Positions 1-12,300 of a DNA stretch of 64,000 nucleotides are shown piece after piece. Position 1 is the first letter of the stretch, and each line of letters begins with the position of its first letter. A program made the position numbers and the translations under genes. The notes beneath the pieces were generated by a model, which was given only the letters and a program-made list of their open reading frames with translations, made no database searches and was not told where the DNA came from. Source of the DNA: Trissonchulus latispiculum (taxonomy: Eukaryota; Nematoda; Enoplea; Enoplida; Ironidae). The stretch is taken from the NCBI GenBank assembly GCA_030248195.1, contig JASAND010020159.1:62001-126000 (forward strand). Reading direction: 5' to 3'.

Positions 1-1714
1 AGTGCACTTACACAAGCGCTTACAGGTTACAGGAATTGATTACAGGAATCTTCAGCAGACGATACTGTAGAGTAAACTACAGGTGACTTGTGTATACTTC
101 TGAATTAGCTCAAGTTCGTCTTAATATTCTGATTTCATAAATTTTCAGAATACGTCTGAAATATTTTTCCATTTTCTCCGATGCTTCGAAACAACCCAAA
201 TACAATTTGGTCAGATTTAGCATACCCCATCTACTGACCCACGGAAAAGGTTGTAAATAGTGCGAAATCGCCGGAAACCTTCAGAAAACAAAATTTCGTT
301 GTAAAAATTGTTAAAATAACACTAGGAATATTTTTCCATTTCTTTCCACCCCATCGAAAAAAATGGAAAAAACGGAAAAAACCTTTTTCCAGTCTTTTAT
401 CCGAGCCCACCCCTAAAATAAACAGATCCTGACTATGCATGCAGGTTCTATTTAGGTAGAGTATGCCTAAAGACTCTCCCGTAGTGTGACTATTCCGCTT
501 ACTTCACCGTTTACTAGAAAATGTCAAGGAAAAATATTACACCTGGGGGATAAAACTCTTCTCAACCTGAATTCATCATCCAAATGATCCCTGATTTCAT
601 CCAATTATTTAATGCACAAGTACTATTTGTTCAACAATTGTAAATATTCCGAGATTTTTCCGTTTCTTCCGTTCATATAAAGACGATATTTATTTTCTGT
701 TTTAACTGTGTCCAATCACAATGACAAGGACAATGACAACTACCCGCGAGTAGAGTGAATCATCCAGGCGAATCCGCAAAACGTTGCATACTCAGTGATC
801 TTTAACACCGATTTCTTGCAACTGCTGAAACTGACAGATTTTCTTTCTGTATTGGGATATGTAGGACATGAAACTCTAGGGATGCCTTCTGGATTTGCCT
901 CTGCATAATCCTGGAAATTCACTCAAAATATATACGGCGAACATACGGCGACACTAAATTTTGCAACTTCACATTGAGTTTTCTCGCAGCTGGAAAATTC
1001 ATTAAATTGAAAAATTCCGGAATTCCATAGCTAGGGCACAGCCAAGCCAACGTTGGCTAACAACTGCCTGCATCGTGAGTGGCTAGCGGTATTCTTTGAA
1101 GTAAACAGACAAGCGTAAGTCTATTTCCTATTCTAGGTTCATAGTAAGTGCGACTAATTCAAGTTAGCACAGTTTGAGTAAATGGAAAATAGGAAATATA
1201 CTATAGGACGTCAGAAAACTGGCCTATTCTGAGAAAAACCGTGCAAAAATAGGATGGCGGTTAGGTCCCTTGACCTAAAATGCCTCAGTAAACTTGCAAT
1301 ATATACATATATATGTATATACATACATATATACATATATATACATAAATAGACTATATATATAGTCTATTTAAACTAAATTTAATACTGGAGGTCATTC
1401 ATATTTTACTGCAGCTTTGTTGTATAAACTTAAAACCAGAAGCTTAAAACTTTCACAGGCCAAGGACGAGCAAAGGTTTTCACAGACCGGACTGGGCAGG
1501 GCCGCAAAAATTTGGTAAGTACAGGCCTGGTCTATATTTTTTAGGAACACTTGAACGTGATGCAAGGTGCCAAACGTTTATGTCAGAAGAGTTCTGCAGT
1601 TTCAAACTGTTAAAGAAATCTATAAAGCTGAAACTCAAATTAGGTACTTCCGGGTTGATTCACGATTGACTTTTAAAAAATCCCATCACAATCAACATGG
1701 AGTTTCAGTGATTT
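1..1714. other. Intergenic, no gene seen; AT microsatellite
   Basis: No ORF here has recognisable coding character. Positions 1299-1372 are an AT/ATAC microsatellite that ends in a perfect 26-bp palindrome (1347-1372, arms around AATAGACTATAT). The reverse complement of 380-414 (TAGGGGTGGGC, preceded by GGAAAAA-type repeats) resembles a hAT terminus, but no partner end is visible. Confidence 0.6.
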
Positions 1715-1717
1715 TTA

Positions 1718-2076
1718 AGGTCGGTTAAAGGCAACTTTCCTGCAACTATTTTGGGAAGCAACTTTGAAGCAACTTTAGTTGCTGAGAAATTGCTTGGGAT
1801 TTTTCGTTTATACGAGGCAACTTGTAGGCAGGCAGCAGTTTATCTAGCAACTTTCTCTTAGCAGCCAGTGACAATTCTGCGCGCCTAAAATTCAAAAGAC
1901 GTGGCCTTGCTTGATTGGCTGCGAGTCGCCTGAAAAGTCGCTTCTGGACCGAGTGAAAATTTCAAGTTGCTTACTGGTTGCTTGCAATTTTGTGAGTGTT
2001 CATACCAGGCAACTTTCAGTTGCTGCAAAGTTGCTAACAAATAGTTGCCTGAAAGTTGTCTCGTGTAAACCGGCCT
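1718..2076. mobile_element. PIF/Harbinger-like MITE (copy A)
   Basis: A 359-bp element flanked by direct TTA duplications (1715-1717 and 2077-2079). The ends are inverted: AGGTCGGTTAAA at the left and, as reverse complement, AGGCCGGTTTACAC at the right. Many subterminal copies of GCAACTTT and its complement follow. There is no transposase. It belongs to the same family as the element at 24590-24977, in opposite orientation. TWA duplications and AGGCC ends suggest PIF/Harbinger; the class is inferred. Confidence 0.75.
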
Positions 2077-2855
2077 TTATTAGAATCGAAACCGGTGGCA
2101 TTTGGAACTCCGGCTTTAAACTTGGATACGGACAAATTCTTTCCAAGATGAAAATTCGTAAACGTTGGATTTTGTAGATGGCACCCAGAGAGCTGCCAAG
2201 TAAATAGTTTCACCTGCTGTCTAAACACCTCTAAAACTAGAGCTGAAACGGAAATAGAGATGAATCTTTACACGAAACTACACTGAATTTTTGCTAGTGA
2301 TGTGGATCGGATCGGCGGATCGGATCGGATCGACCGATCCGGGGTCGGATCGGATCGGATCGGATCGACAAATTTTCGGATCGGATCGGCCGGATCGGAT
2401 CGGCTTGATTTTTCTGGATCGCCGATCCGGCAAATGAGGCAAATTTTGAAAATTTGTACCAATTTATTACAAACTTGCAAAATTTTTTCGAAGAAATTTT
2501 CAAAATCTTTCCTGAATTTTGTTGATATGTTGAATTTTCTGTTAATGTTTTTGTTTTATGTGCTCTCTTGGGATAAATAAATTTTTATATGTATATATAA
2601 AAAGAGTCAAATTGAATTGCTCTCTAATATTTCCTGCTAATTAATTTTTGGACAGTCTATTCCGCTTTTTAAATTCAGTACCGCTGATTGCTGCGGGTGA
2701 CTTATTCTGGTATGATTGTAAGTTCTCAACTAATTGTTGTCTGAAATTGGAAGAAAAATGTTTCTCCCAAGTGCGTTTGCTCAGAAGTGGAAAGTCTGCA
2801 AAATCCGCCGGACGCACTTTTGTATGCTACAGCTATTCGCATATTTTAGTAATTT

Positions 2856-2930
2856 TCTTTCTTTCTTTCTTTTATTTCTTTCTTTTTCTTTCATTTTCTT
2901 TCTTTCATTTAATTTCTTTCTTTCTTCCTA
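2856..2930. repeat. TTTC-rich microsatellite
   Basis: Imperfect (TTTC)n tract inside the hAT-like element, next to a TACAGCTATTCGC motif. Confidence 0.8.
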
Positions 2931-3188
2931 TTTCTTCCACTTTCTTGGCTGCCCACTAAAAATGATTGACGGACAAAAGGTATAAAGTTACACTCAAAGG
3001 TCAAGTCTATGTTTCGGCCTGTATGAGGCATTAAAATTATGCGCCTTAAGTTTTTGCTAACTTGAGAAAATGAGGGTGTCCTCAAAGAAGCAAACAAGCA
3101 GGGTGTGTATTAAGTCAAATGTTGATGTAATTAAAAGTGACAGTTGTTTGATTGATGACAAAGTTTAAAATTATTCAGTGGACAAAAT

Positions 3189-3266
3189 TTCTTTCTTTTT
3201 CTTTCATTTCTTTCTTTTTCTTTTGTTTCTTTCTTTTATTTATTTCTTTCTTTCTTTCTTTTCTTT
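3189..3266. repeat. TTTC-rich microsatellite
   Basis: Second imperfect (TTTC)n tract, followed by a TACAGCTATTCGC-like motif in inverted orientation relative to the first tract. Confidence 0.8.
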
Positions 3267-4942
3267 AAACTGAAATAAGCGAATAGCTGTATTGTACGAC
3301 CAAAATTGTGCTCGGTCGTTTTATTTTTAGAATTGTTTTGAACTGGAGATTTAGAACAACCTACATATCGGGATTTAATCACGAAAAATATTTAATAGTT
3401 GATATTAATTATTTAACTTATTAAAAATATTTAGTTTCTCTAAAACTTTATCACATTCAAAATTTTGTATCCATGATCGAATGGAGCTGTTCCAGGAGCA
3501 TATTTATGCACTTGCATTTGAATAACAGGGTATAATTTAAAAGCTAATTATAAACCATGTACTAATGTCTTGAGTTCAGTGTTCATAAATGGAAGTTTTT
3601 GTGAATTCCGGGAACAGCGCATTTCTAGGATCTAATTGTATTACAAAGGTTGTTCAGCTCATCAAGACCTTTCGAGTCAACGGACCATAAGGATCCATGG
3701 GACCATAAGGAACGTCGTCTAATCTCAAAGTGTAACTCACTAACAACGTAGATTGTTCCAGCAAGCGGAAATTAAAACGTATATTAAAACGGATCCACAT
3801 ATGCAGCTCCGACAGGTTTTTTCTTAGCTGAAAAACATTGCATGCGCCTTTTTATAGAGCTTTTTGCAAACTTTCTATTGTGGCGACTTAAGCAACAGCC
3901 ATAATGTCTGGGCAGGAGCACAGCAAAAACTAATTTGTTGCAAACATTTCAAATGGAAGCAGTTTTTGTTAGAAAGTTCATTACAACACACGAAGCTATG
4001 TTTTCAAACGTAAGCTTATTTGAACGAATATCAAACAGACCGTTTAAGAACTACGTTCGCAAAATGGACGACGTTCCTAACTGTTGGTGATGGAAAACAC
4101 TTAAATCTGGAAAACTTTTGTTTTCATGACTTTGGGAATCGAGTGCATTTTGGGAAATGATTGTATTACTAAACGTGTTTAGATTGTCAAGAGCTTTTAA
4201 ATGATAACCATAATATCATGAGCATTAAAATATTTAAATTCCGGAAATTTTGAAAAATCAAAAATTCCAAAAAGTGGGTGCACTTTGGTTGAAAAGCATG
4301 TAATAAATGCAAAAATCTGCCGCGGAACCAGGTCTATTTGATCACGAAAACTAAATCTTCCATCTGCATAAATTTTAGCAAACCTAATTCCGGATTTTCC
4401 TTGATTTTCCATGTCGTCTCCATTTCCGAATCATACTAGAATATATACATTACTAGCTGGATTTCCTTTATAAATACCACCAAAGTTGATTTTTTGGTCT
4501 TACACCCTTGCCTTTTCAAATTTTATCTTATCTTAGTATAATTCTCACTTCTCGCCGTCTGTCTTTTGTGTAGTTCTCACATAGATCTTAAATTCCCAAA
4601 ACAAGACAAGTCGTTATTTTTCAAAGGCAACTACATATCATTCTGCAACTGCAGTTTCTGATACGGACTTTCAGAATTATTCAATAAGATTCAGATGCGA
4701 AGCTTGGTGAAGAGTTTTGCAAAATAATGGGCAATGGGAAAATATAGCAATTTAAGTGTCTACAATTGAAAATTAAAATTATGGTCGGATCGGATCGGTC
4801 CGATCCGGGGCTGGATCGGATCGGATCGGATCGGATCGCCGGCCATTTGCCGGATCGGATCGGATCGCCGGCCATTTGCCGGATCGGATCGGTAGGTGAT
4901 TTTGGCTGCCGATCCGATCCGATCCACATCACTAATTTTTGC

Positions 4943-7260
4943 TGTCTAAACTGGAACTGAAACAGCTTCAGGAATCACTGAAATTGTGAGTCTTCCCGCT
5001 TCCTTTTATACAATGACACTAAAATAAGTTTCCGTTCTCGCTAAGACGAGGCTTGATATTTGAGATTCAGATAAATTTAAAATGTTTAACTGAATCAACA
5101 TATGCTGTATTTAGCCTTCTGCTTTTGGTAAAACCTAAATTATAACATGCAGGGAAACCAGGAACGTGTAGTTTTATAGATTTACTATGCCCCTCGGAAC
5201 ACATGTCCTTTATATGTATCCCAGCGCAAAAACAAATTTTGACAGATTCTGCAGTTTAGAGAAATCTGTTTCCAGGAAAATTATCGATGTTTCTTAAGTT
5301 GTTTTCTTTGCAAACTTCTCATTTTTAAATTTTGGTTAGTATATATCTATTTTTGTTATTACGAAATGAAAGTTATTTTAATTCCAATCAAAAAGCGAAC
5401 CAAAAATGCCGCTAGGAAGTGAACGACAGAGCCTCAAAGAAAAGCTTTGACAAGCTGATGCATTTAAAGATTATTTTAAACTTATTGGAGAGGTTTGAGC
5501 ACGGTGAGCTGGCTACTTTTGAATGGGTTGGGTACATGGTACATCCTCTCAAAAATGAGAAATAAAAGGTAATGTTTCAGGACCCTAGCTGGAAGCGACA
5601 TTGCGAGAGCACTAATTCTTGCAGGAGTAGAAAACTTTGAAAAACTGCCAGTACATATGTCCTATTCTACTTGTTCGGCTTCTGAGACAATCTATTTTAC
5701 TTCTGAGATAAAAGTTGAACAAAGATCAAGTAGTCAGAAGAAACCTTGCGTAGCACCCAGAAAGACCGAGAGCGGAACCGAAGGTTATCTATCAGTTGTC
5801 GTCGCTCTAAAAATCTCCATACACACCTATTCAACGCTGATAAATAATTTTAATTATGTAAATAAATGTACATAAAATATGATCAAAATTACAAACATAA
5901 AAGCTGGCATATCTCAAGCAACATAAACAGAGCAGCATCAGCACAGCAGCATATGTACGCAGCACGTACAGTAGAAGTTAAAGCAAATCAAAAGAAATAC
6001 GACACGTGTTCATGTTAAAACATGCCTCCTCACAAAATTTTTTAACTTGAGCTACCAGTCAAAAGAGAGGTGCCAACAACAAACTTTTTATAGGTATCGC
6101 GTAACTTTTTTAGGATTGTGCCCGTTTTCTCCTTGGTGGTTAAAAACCTTACTTGGTATGTACCTTAATCCAATAAAAATGCCATAAACCTTTTGAAGGG
6201 CAAAAACAAATATAATAAATAGAAATAGCATGTAGAAGAAACAGACAGTTGTAAGCAGCAGACAAGTAAAACCAAAATAAATTCAATACAATAAATTACC
6301 ATACATACACGTACGACAATGTAGCTATCTCAATGTTTAATATACGCATAATCATGCAACATAGTTGGTGAGATAAACTTAATACCAACCAATATTAAAC
6401 AAACATACATAGGTACTAATACAAAGATTAAAAACTTAAGACACCTTGAAAGAATTCATAGGCCTGCAAAGCCAAGCCAGCCAGCATTTGCTCGTAACCA
6501 AATCCAGGCAAACAGCGATTGCAGGAAGAAATATCATACAAATTGCAGAAAGATTTTAAAATAGCAACAGTGTAACAAATATAGTCAGCAGCAAAAAATC
6601 CACTGTGTTTTATAACAAGACAAAGTGTTAAAAATAACGGATGCATCCAGTTGTGACTACACAGAGTAGCAGACAAAGCTAAAGGACAATATTGCATCAT
6701 TCTATAGTTAAGAGTTAAGCCAGGATACCAGCAAAGCTATGTAAGCTAACAACCTGCCCTGCCCATTTTACAAAATGAGCGGTCATTCCCACAGCGCGAC
6801 CGTATGAGTGTGAAACCCTCGGAGTCAGAGAAGTTGAATTTGCTAAAGGAAATTACTAGCTTCTGAAAATGAAAACCACAACAAAAAATTCGTACGATGA
6901 GACAACCTGATTTCACGTTGGAGATCTAACAACACCAAATTAGGGTTAGGGGTTCGAAATATAAAATGTCTGATTAGCAGCCTAGTCCACTCAGTGACCT
7001 AGGCACCTCCATAGCATCCAGGCCAACAGGAAAATAGAAAAAGACGTTTATACCGAAGATATGTTAATATTTATCACTAAGCAGAAACGAAGGAAAACAG
7101 CTGACTTAGAAAAAGATCTACAAACATACATTTCAAGTCAACCTCAACAGTGGCATTAATATTAGCACAGCACAGGTAGAGGACAATTAAAAATTCGACT
7201 GTTCAATTTTTATGAAATCCAGGCCTCTCGTTCAAGCTGAGATTTTCGCAGATAAAACCA
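4943..7260. other. Intergenic, no gene recognised
   Basis: AT-rich sequence with short ORFs of unconvincing composition on both strands. No domain, RNA gene or delimited repeat was recognised. Confidence 0.5.
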
Positions 7261-7837
7261 GGGGCCGATGTTATAAAAATGGGGTAAGGCTAACCTGGGT
7301 TAAGTCCACTTTGGGGTTAACCCCGAAATTTTTGGGTTAGGTTAACCCTGTATTATAAAGCATTTTTCGGGTTAGGTTAAGTTAACCCGGTTATCCTAGG
7401 AGTTAACCGCGATTTTAACCCCAATTAGCTCATGCAATCAGCTAACTCAGCTAGCAAGGATTTCACCCGGTTATTTTAGGGTTAACCCCATGTTTAGCCC
7501 CAATCTTCATTTGTGAACCCTCTTCATGAAAGCTGGAAATGATAAATTTGAAGTAAAAATGACGTTCAGAAAATGTCACCACGAAGAAAAGCAATATGAA
7601 AAATGTATTCCACTTAATTTTCAAAAATTAAATTAGTTTTTTTATACAATCTCATCCAGGCTAACTGCTAACCCTCCTCACAGAGGAGGGTTGAGATTTG
7701 CTGGATTTAACCCCAATTTTAGCCCGGGTTTCAAACCCGTTTAGTTATAACATTGGGTTAAGGGTTAACCCTAAACCTAACCCTAACCCCATTAGCGAAA
7801 CCCGGGTTTTGCTAACCCCATTTTTGTAACATTGGGT
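7261..7837. repeat. Inverted-repeat element rich in GGGTTA
   Basis: The left end reads CCGATGTTATAAAAATGGGG and the right end is its near-complement (CCCCATTTTTGTAACATTGG). In between are many copies of GGGTTA/TAACCC in both orientations around an AT-rich core. No clear target duplication was found. It looks like a MITE with short subterminal repeats. Confidence 0.6.
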
Positions 7838-9303
7838 TAGGGTTGAACCCAGTTTCTAACCCGGGTTCGTCTTAAGCAACAGCAAACTTACAGCTGAGGT
7901 TAGTGAGGACCCCGAACGTCCAACAACGGGGGACGGTAAACGGGGATTTCAGTTCAGGTTCATTCTAGAACCCTTGAAGTACAATAAAAGTACGCTATTC
8001 TCCACTCTACTGGAGCATCCAAATTAAGAAGTATATACTCAAACATTGATTTTGCGAAAGTATTACCTGGAAAAATAAACTGAAATATTCCAGCGAAACA
8101 GGAAATATATACGCTGAAAGTGTTAACTAAAAATCTGCAGTCAATAACTATCGGTGGGGCCGACTGGAAGAGAAAGTGATCGGGGAATGAACACTCCCCC
8201 CACCCGCCGCACTAAAAATCTAGGTTGGTCTAGGTCTCTAGGTTATGGAAAGAGGGATCGGGTCGGATAGAATAAGCCCAAGAGGCAGAGATTCCCCATA
8301 ATAAAACAAATACAAGGTCAACTGCATACAGATACAAGTGAACAAGTACAGTTTCAAAGACAAAGGGAAAGAGGCAGCATCACATTATCAACTTTGCATA
8401 TACAACACAACAAAAGCAAACAAGTCGTGTGACAGATTGAGCATAGCCATCTGTGTATTTTAACATGCAAAGTCCTTCATGCAAAGATACACTAGAGGAA
8501 AACCTGTCTGCCCTTAGCTATTAATGCTAGCTCAAGGAAAAAGGTAAAGGTAACCTAGAAAAAAGGTATCCTAGTTAAAACTTAGCGTGCCGGCGATCGT
8601 GGATGGATTCATAGTCCGGAACCAGGGGTGTAGCCTCAAACGATGAATTCAACGGTTGAGGAAGCTCATCTCCTCAAGGCAAATCCCCTACACAATCCGC
8701 TGTTAAGTCCCCATTATGAGGTATCCATTTAACCAACCACTTTAGGATGCATAGCTGAGTTGGCTAGAGCAAAGGTTAAATCGATAGCGCTGAGTCCCTT
8801 GCACGAGGAAATTTCAGTAAGCTTTGTGAAAGCGGGTATTTAATCACTAATCATTAATCTTAACTACTCGGACCTCTCGGACACGGATGAAACTAAAGTT
8901 TTAAAAATATGATTGCCATATCTCTTTTTACAGCATGCAAAAGGATAATCAGATAATGGGAGATGAGGTGGTGGTTTCATTATGTTATATATATCAGAAG
9001 ATAAGAAACTTTTGGATTTCAGTACACACCCGGATTCTGAATTGCTTGTTTTGATGTAAACAAAAAATGTAGCTCATTGCATAGAATTCCCAGAAAATTT
9101 TGAAAACCTTCAGTAAGTGTCCATCGTAATGCTCATTTATCAAAAACTTTCCATGATATTAGAAAAACTTCTAGTTACTAAGGAAGATCTAAGGTGCAGA
9201 GTCGGGTTGTTTAACGGAACGGCGGGCAGCTGGGAATTCACAATAATTTAATGTAAGTGAGACAATTAAACCAGTACTAAAGGAAGGCGCAGTCACTCAG
9301 TCC
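7838..9303. other. 3' flank of the WASF gene, no coding signal
   Basis: Sequence downstream of the WASF stop codon on the minus strand. A possible ATTAAA polyadenylation signal lies about 50 bp past the stop (plus-strand TTTAAT near 9247). Near 8624 is a hAT-like CAGGGGTGTAGCC end with no partner found. No other gene was seen. Confidence 0.45.
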
Positions 9304-12300
9304 TTAATCACTCCAATCGCTGGCATTTTCGGGATCATCATCAGCACCGCCAGATTCTTCTGAATCAGACATGGCCACTGCGTGCCATCGTTGCATCAAT
9401 ATGGCTGCCACATCATGCCCATGCGTCGCAGTTTCCTCACGACGTGCTGCCTCTTCACGGGCCTCCACTTTACGTAGCTTGATGCCTGCAATAAAAAAAG
9501 GGAGTTCTCCTTCACCAATAGCTTCCAAGAATCTTAAAAACCAGTCAAAATAACTGCGGGCATTTAACTTACGTTTCTACGTAAACAACAATTGAAATAT
9601 CTAGCTGTTTCAGCTTGACCAACCTATTTTACAGCTCAACAGACATTAATTATCGACCCAAAATTATTCCCTACATGAAAATTATCAAAATCACATAGTT
9701 ATAACCAAAAATTCTTATATAGATAACTAAGAAAGTCTAGATAAGTACGTTCTGATGATACTAGTCACAGCACAGCAGCTACTATTGTTAAGGTGATATT
9801 AAAGTTTATCTGTACTTCAGTATCTGCGACACATGTATTGGCAGTCAACAGAAATAAAACTACGTATGTACCTTGTTGAATAGCCTTGAGCAAGTCAGAG
9901 CGTGCATCAGAAACAGCGGCAACAGCTTTAGGTGGACTGCTGACACCACCAGAGGGACTGGCACCATCACCACTGCCCCCTTTGCCGCCAGCAATTGTAG
10001 GAGACCCTGCGATTGCAATAGAATTCGGCGGATTCATTGGGGGTGGTGGAGGAGGAGGCGGAGGTCCCGAAGCCCCAGCAGTAGCACCGGAAGACTTCAT
10101 CTCATTTTTAAACGTTGCCGCTGCCAGAGGGATTGCCCCTGTCAAGCCAGCAGGCGAGTTGCCAGTACGTCCAGGACTGGAATAAATGTCCATCTGCGCA
10201 AGAGATTGTCCTCCACCGGCAAGGTTCGGAGGAGGTGGAGGACTGGGCGTCTGTTCTGCCACAAATCCATGCATGTGCAGTTGCAGAGGTGGTGGAGGTG
10301 GCGGTAAATCAGGGGACGCGGATCGACGCAGATATCCGTCAGTGGGATCTCCGTAGAGAGATGAATCTGTGACTGAGAGCTGATCCATACGAGAGCTTAG
10401 ATCGCCGTTGACAGGGAGGACAGGGGCTGGGGGTGGACTCATGCTGGGTCGACGACTACCGTCACTATCACCGCTACCGCTACCAGGCGGTGCCGGAGGG
10501 GGCTGAGAGGGCCGGCCTCGATTCTGCGGTGAGCGCCTGGTCCCACCAAGCGTACCCCCGCTGTCACCAGACCCTGTAGATGCAGGGGATCCAACGATCT
10601 GGGCCACAGGAGTTGTGGCACCGTTTCCAATTACTGTCATATTGCTGCCTGCTGTCGAAGCACCTCCGGTGGCCCGATAGATATCCGTGGAAACCCGATT
10701 CAGGGCATATCCGGCCGGCCCATAATGGTAGTTGCCAGGGACAGGCGGTTGCTGTTCTGCATAGTAAGGCTGATGTGTTGGATGACTGTTCATCAGCTGA
10801 GAAGGAGGATACTGATTGCCTAACTGGGAGGAGGAACCCTTTGAAATGGATGCATAGGATACGGTATTTGAAGAGGGAGGATGGCCACTGCGGCCCAGGG
10901 AAGACGCACCAGACATCTGGGATCGAGCAGTCAAAAGTGAAGCGCCGCTCCCTGTCGCTGAATAGACAGGACCAGCGTTATCCGAATAGTAGCCGCTGCT
11001 CCCAGAACCACCGCCTAGGGAATTGTTCGGTTGACTAACAGAACTAGGAGGATGCTGAAGTTCCAGACTTTCAGGCCTGTAGACCATACCAGGTGGTGGG
11101 AGCCCGCCAGATGTCAACGACACCCTGGCTACAGCCCCGACGCCTTGCGACATTTGCTGTTGCTGTCGCTGACGAATAAAGTCCGTAGGTTGGTATTCCG
11201 GGGGAACATACTGTATTGGTTCACCGGCACGTATGGCATCGACTACGAATTTTCGCTTATGATCCGGCGGAAGACGAGGCTGTTTGTGTCGCTTCCTTTC
11301 TCCACTCACCAGTTTAGGTTTATGAGGCTAAATAGAAAAAAGAAATTATATATTATGACATGACATATTATATTGTGACTAAAAGCACACAATTAAAAAA
11401 TTAGAAATTTTAAAAATTAAAAGGGCGGGTCAAACCCCCTCAACTTTTAGGTGTGCAGAAAACGCTATGTTACGGCTAAAACTTAAGCATTTTTACCTTG
11501 GGTTTAGGATTACTGTATTACTGAAACCCGGCCAGCTTACGCTGGAAGAAGAATCTTAGATACACCCAATATGGTGCTTAGCGCCCGAGACAAAAACAAA
11601 ACAACAAGAAAATATAGATTACGCCCAATTACGTTACGAGCATTTTAGATATACACAGGTATTCCAACAGTCAAGGTGAAGAGAGAGCACTCTGGGCCGT
11701 CAGTTGAGCCAGGTACCTGCCGAGAATCACCCCGGAAAGAATTAAATCAGTTCCAAGAAGCAGGGCCTCCCACCAGCAACCACAAAAACTAAGACCCGGT
11801 GCCGCATCACCGGCACAGCACTCTACCTGGCGCCCACTACAGGCCCCGGCCCAGTACAGCAGTCCACTGGGCGTTCTCGACTCACTCCGGTACACCATGT
11901 GCATGTAGTCCGACTCCCGATGTCACCTTCGGAGAACTCACTTCAGGCAGTCCTCCTTCCCGGACGGCCATTGCCGTCAGGCGCGTAGCCAGGGGGGGGA
12001 TTCCCCTCCCGAAATTGTGTTCCCCCCCAGGAATATTTCCCTGCCATGTGTGAAATACCTATTCTTCAAAAGAGTTCTTGCCGTCGGCGCGAAATACGTG
12101 TATTATACCATTATAAGACGTATTTCGCACTAAAAATGAGTGCTAATTACATTAATTTGGTCTACTTTGACCAGCTCGGCATCATTTGGGTGCATGAACA
12201 AGCACTACTCCTTAACTATTATTGTGTCTGTAAAAATTCCACGAAGGTCACGAAATAAAAATATTTATCAGGTTCTGGGGGACTCCGCTCCCCCCCACCC

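Larger units (their letters stand above)
2295..4934. mobile_element. hAT-like non-autonomous element with GGATC arrays
   Basis: The terminal inverted repeat TAGTGATGTGGATCGG begins at 2295 and its complement ends at 4934. The flanks are a perfect 8-bp duplication, ATTTTTGC (2287-2294 and 4935-4942), as expected for hAT transposition. Each end carries a tandem array of the 5-mer GGATC (2302-2420 and 4784-4925). The 2.3 kb core has TTTC-rich tracts and no transposase ORF. A shorter inverted pair sharing TACAGCTATTCGC surrounds the TTTC tracts near 2830 and 3290, so a second element may be nested inside. Confidence 0.85.

Noticed and set aside
380..414. hAT terminus TAGGGGTGGGC with GGAAAAA repeats
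   Set aside because: Only one end is visible and no target duplication could be found, so it was not listed as an element.
2268..2580. Open frames through the GGATC array (and 4681-4960)
   Set aside because: A 5-mer repeat keeps several frames open on both strands; the peptides are pure repeat translations.
6428..6700. 90-codon minus-strand ORF as a secreted or membrane protein
   Set aside because: No start context, splice sites, repeats or similarity to support it.
7720..7870. TAACCC/GGGTTA run as an interstitial telomere
   Set aside because: Units are irregular, in both orientations, and bounded by inverted termini, so a MITE explains them better.
9873..11363. Plus-strand ORFs opposite WASF exon 4
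   Set aside because: They are shadows of the Pro/Gly/Ser-rich coding sequence on the minus strand.
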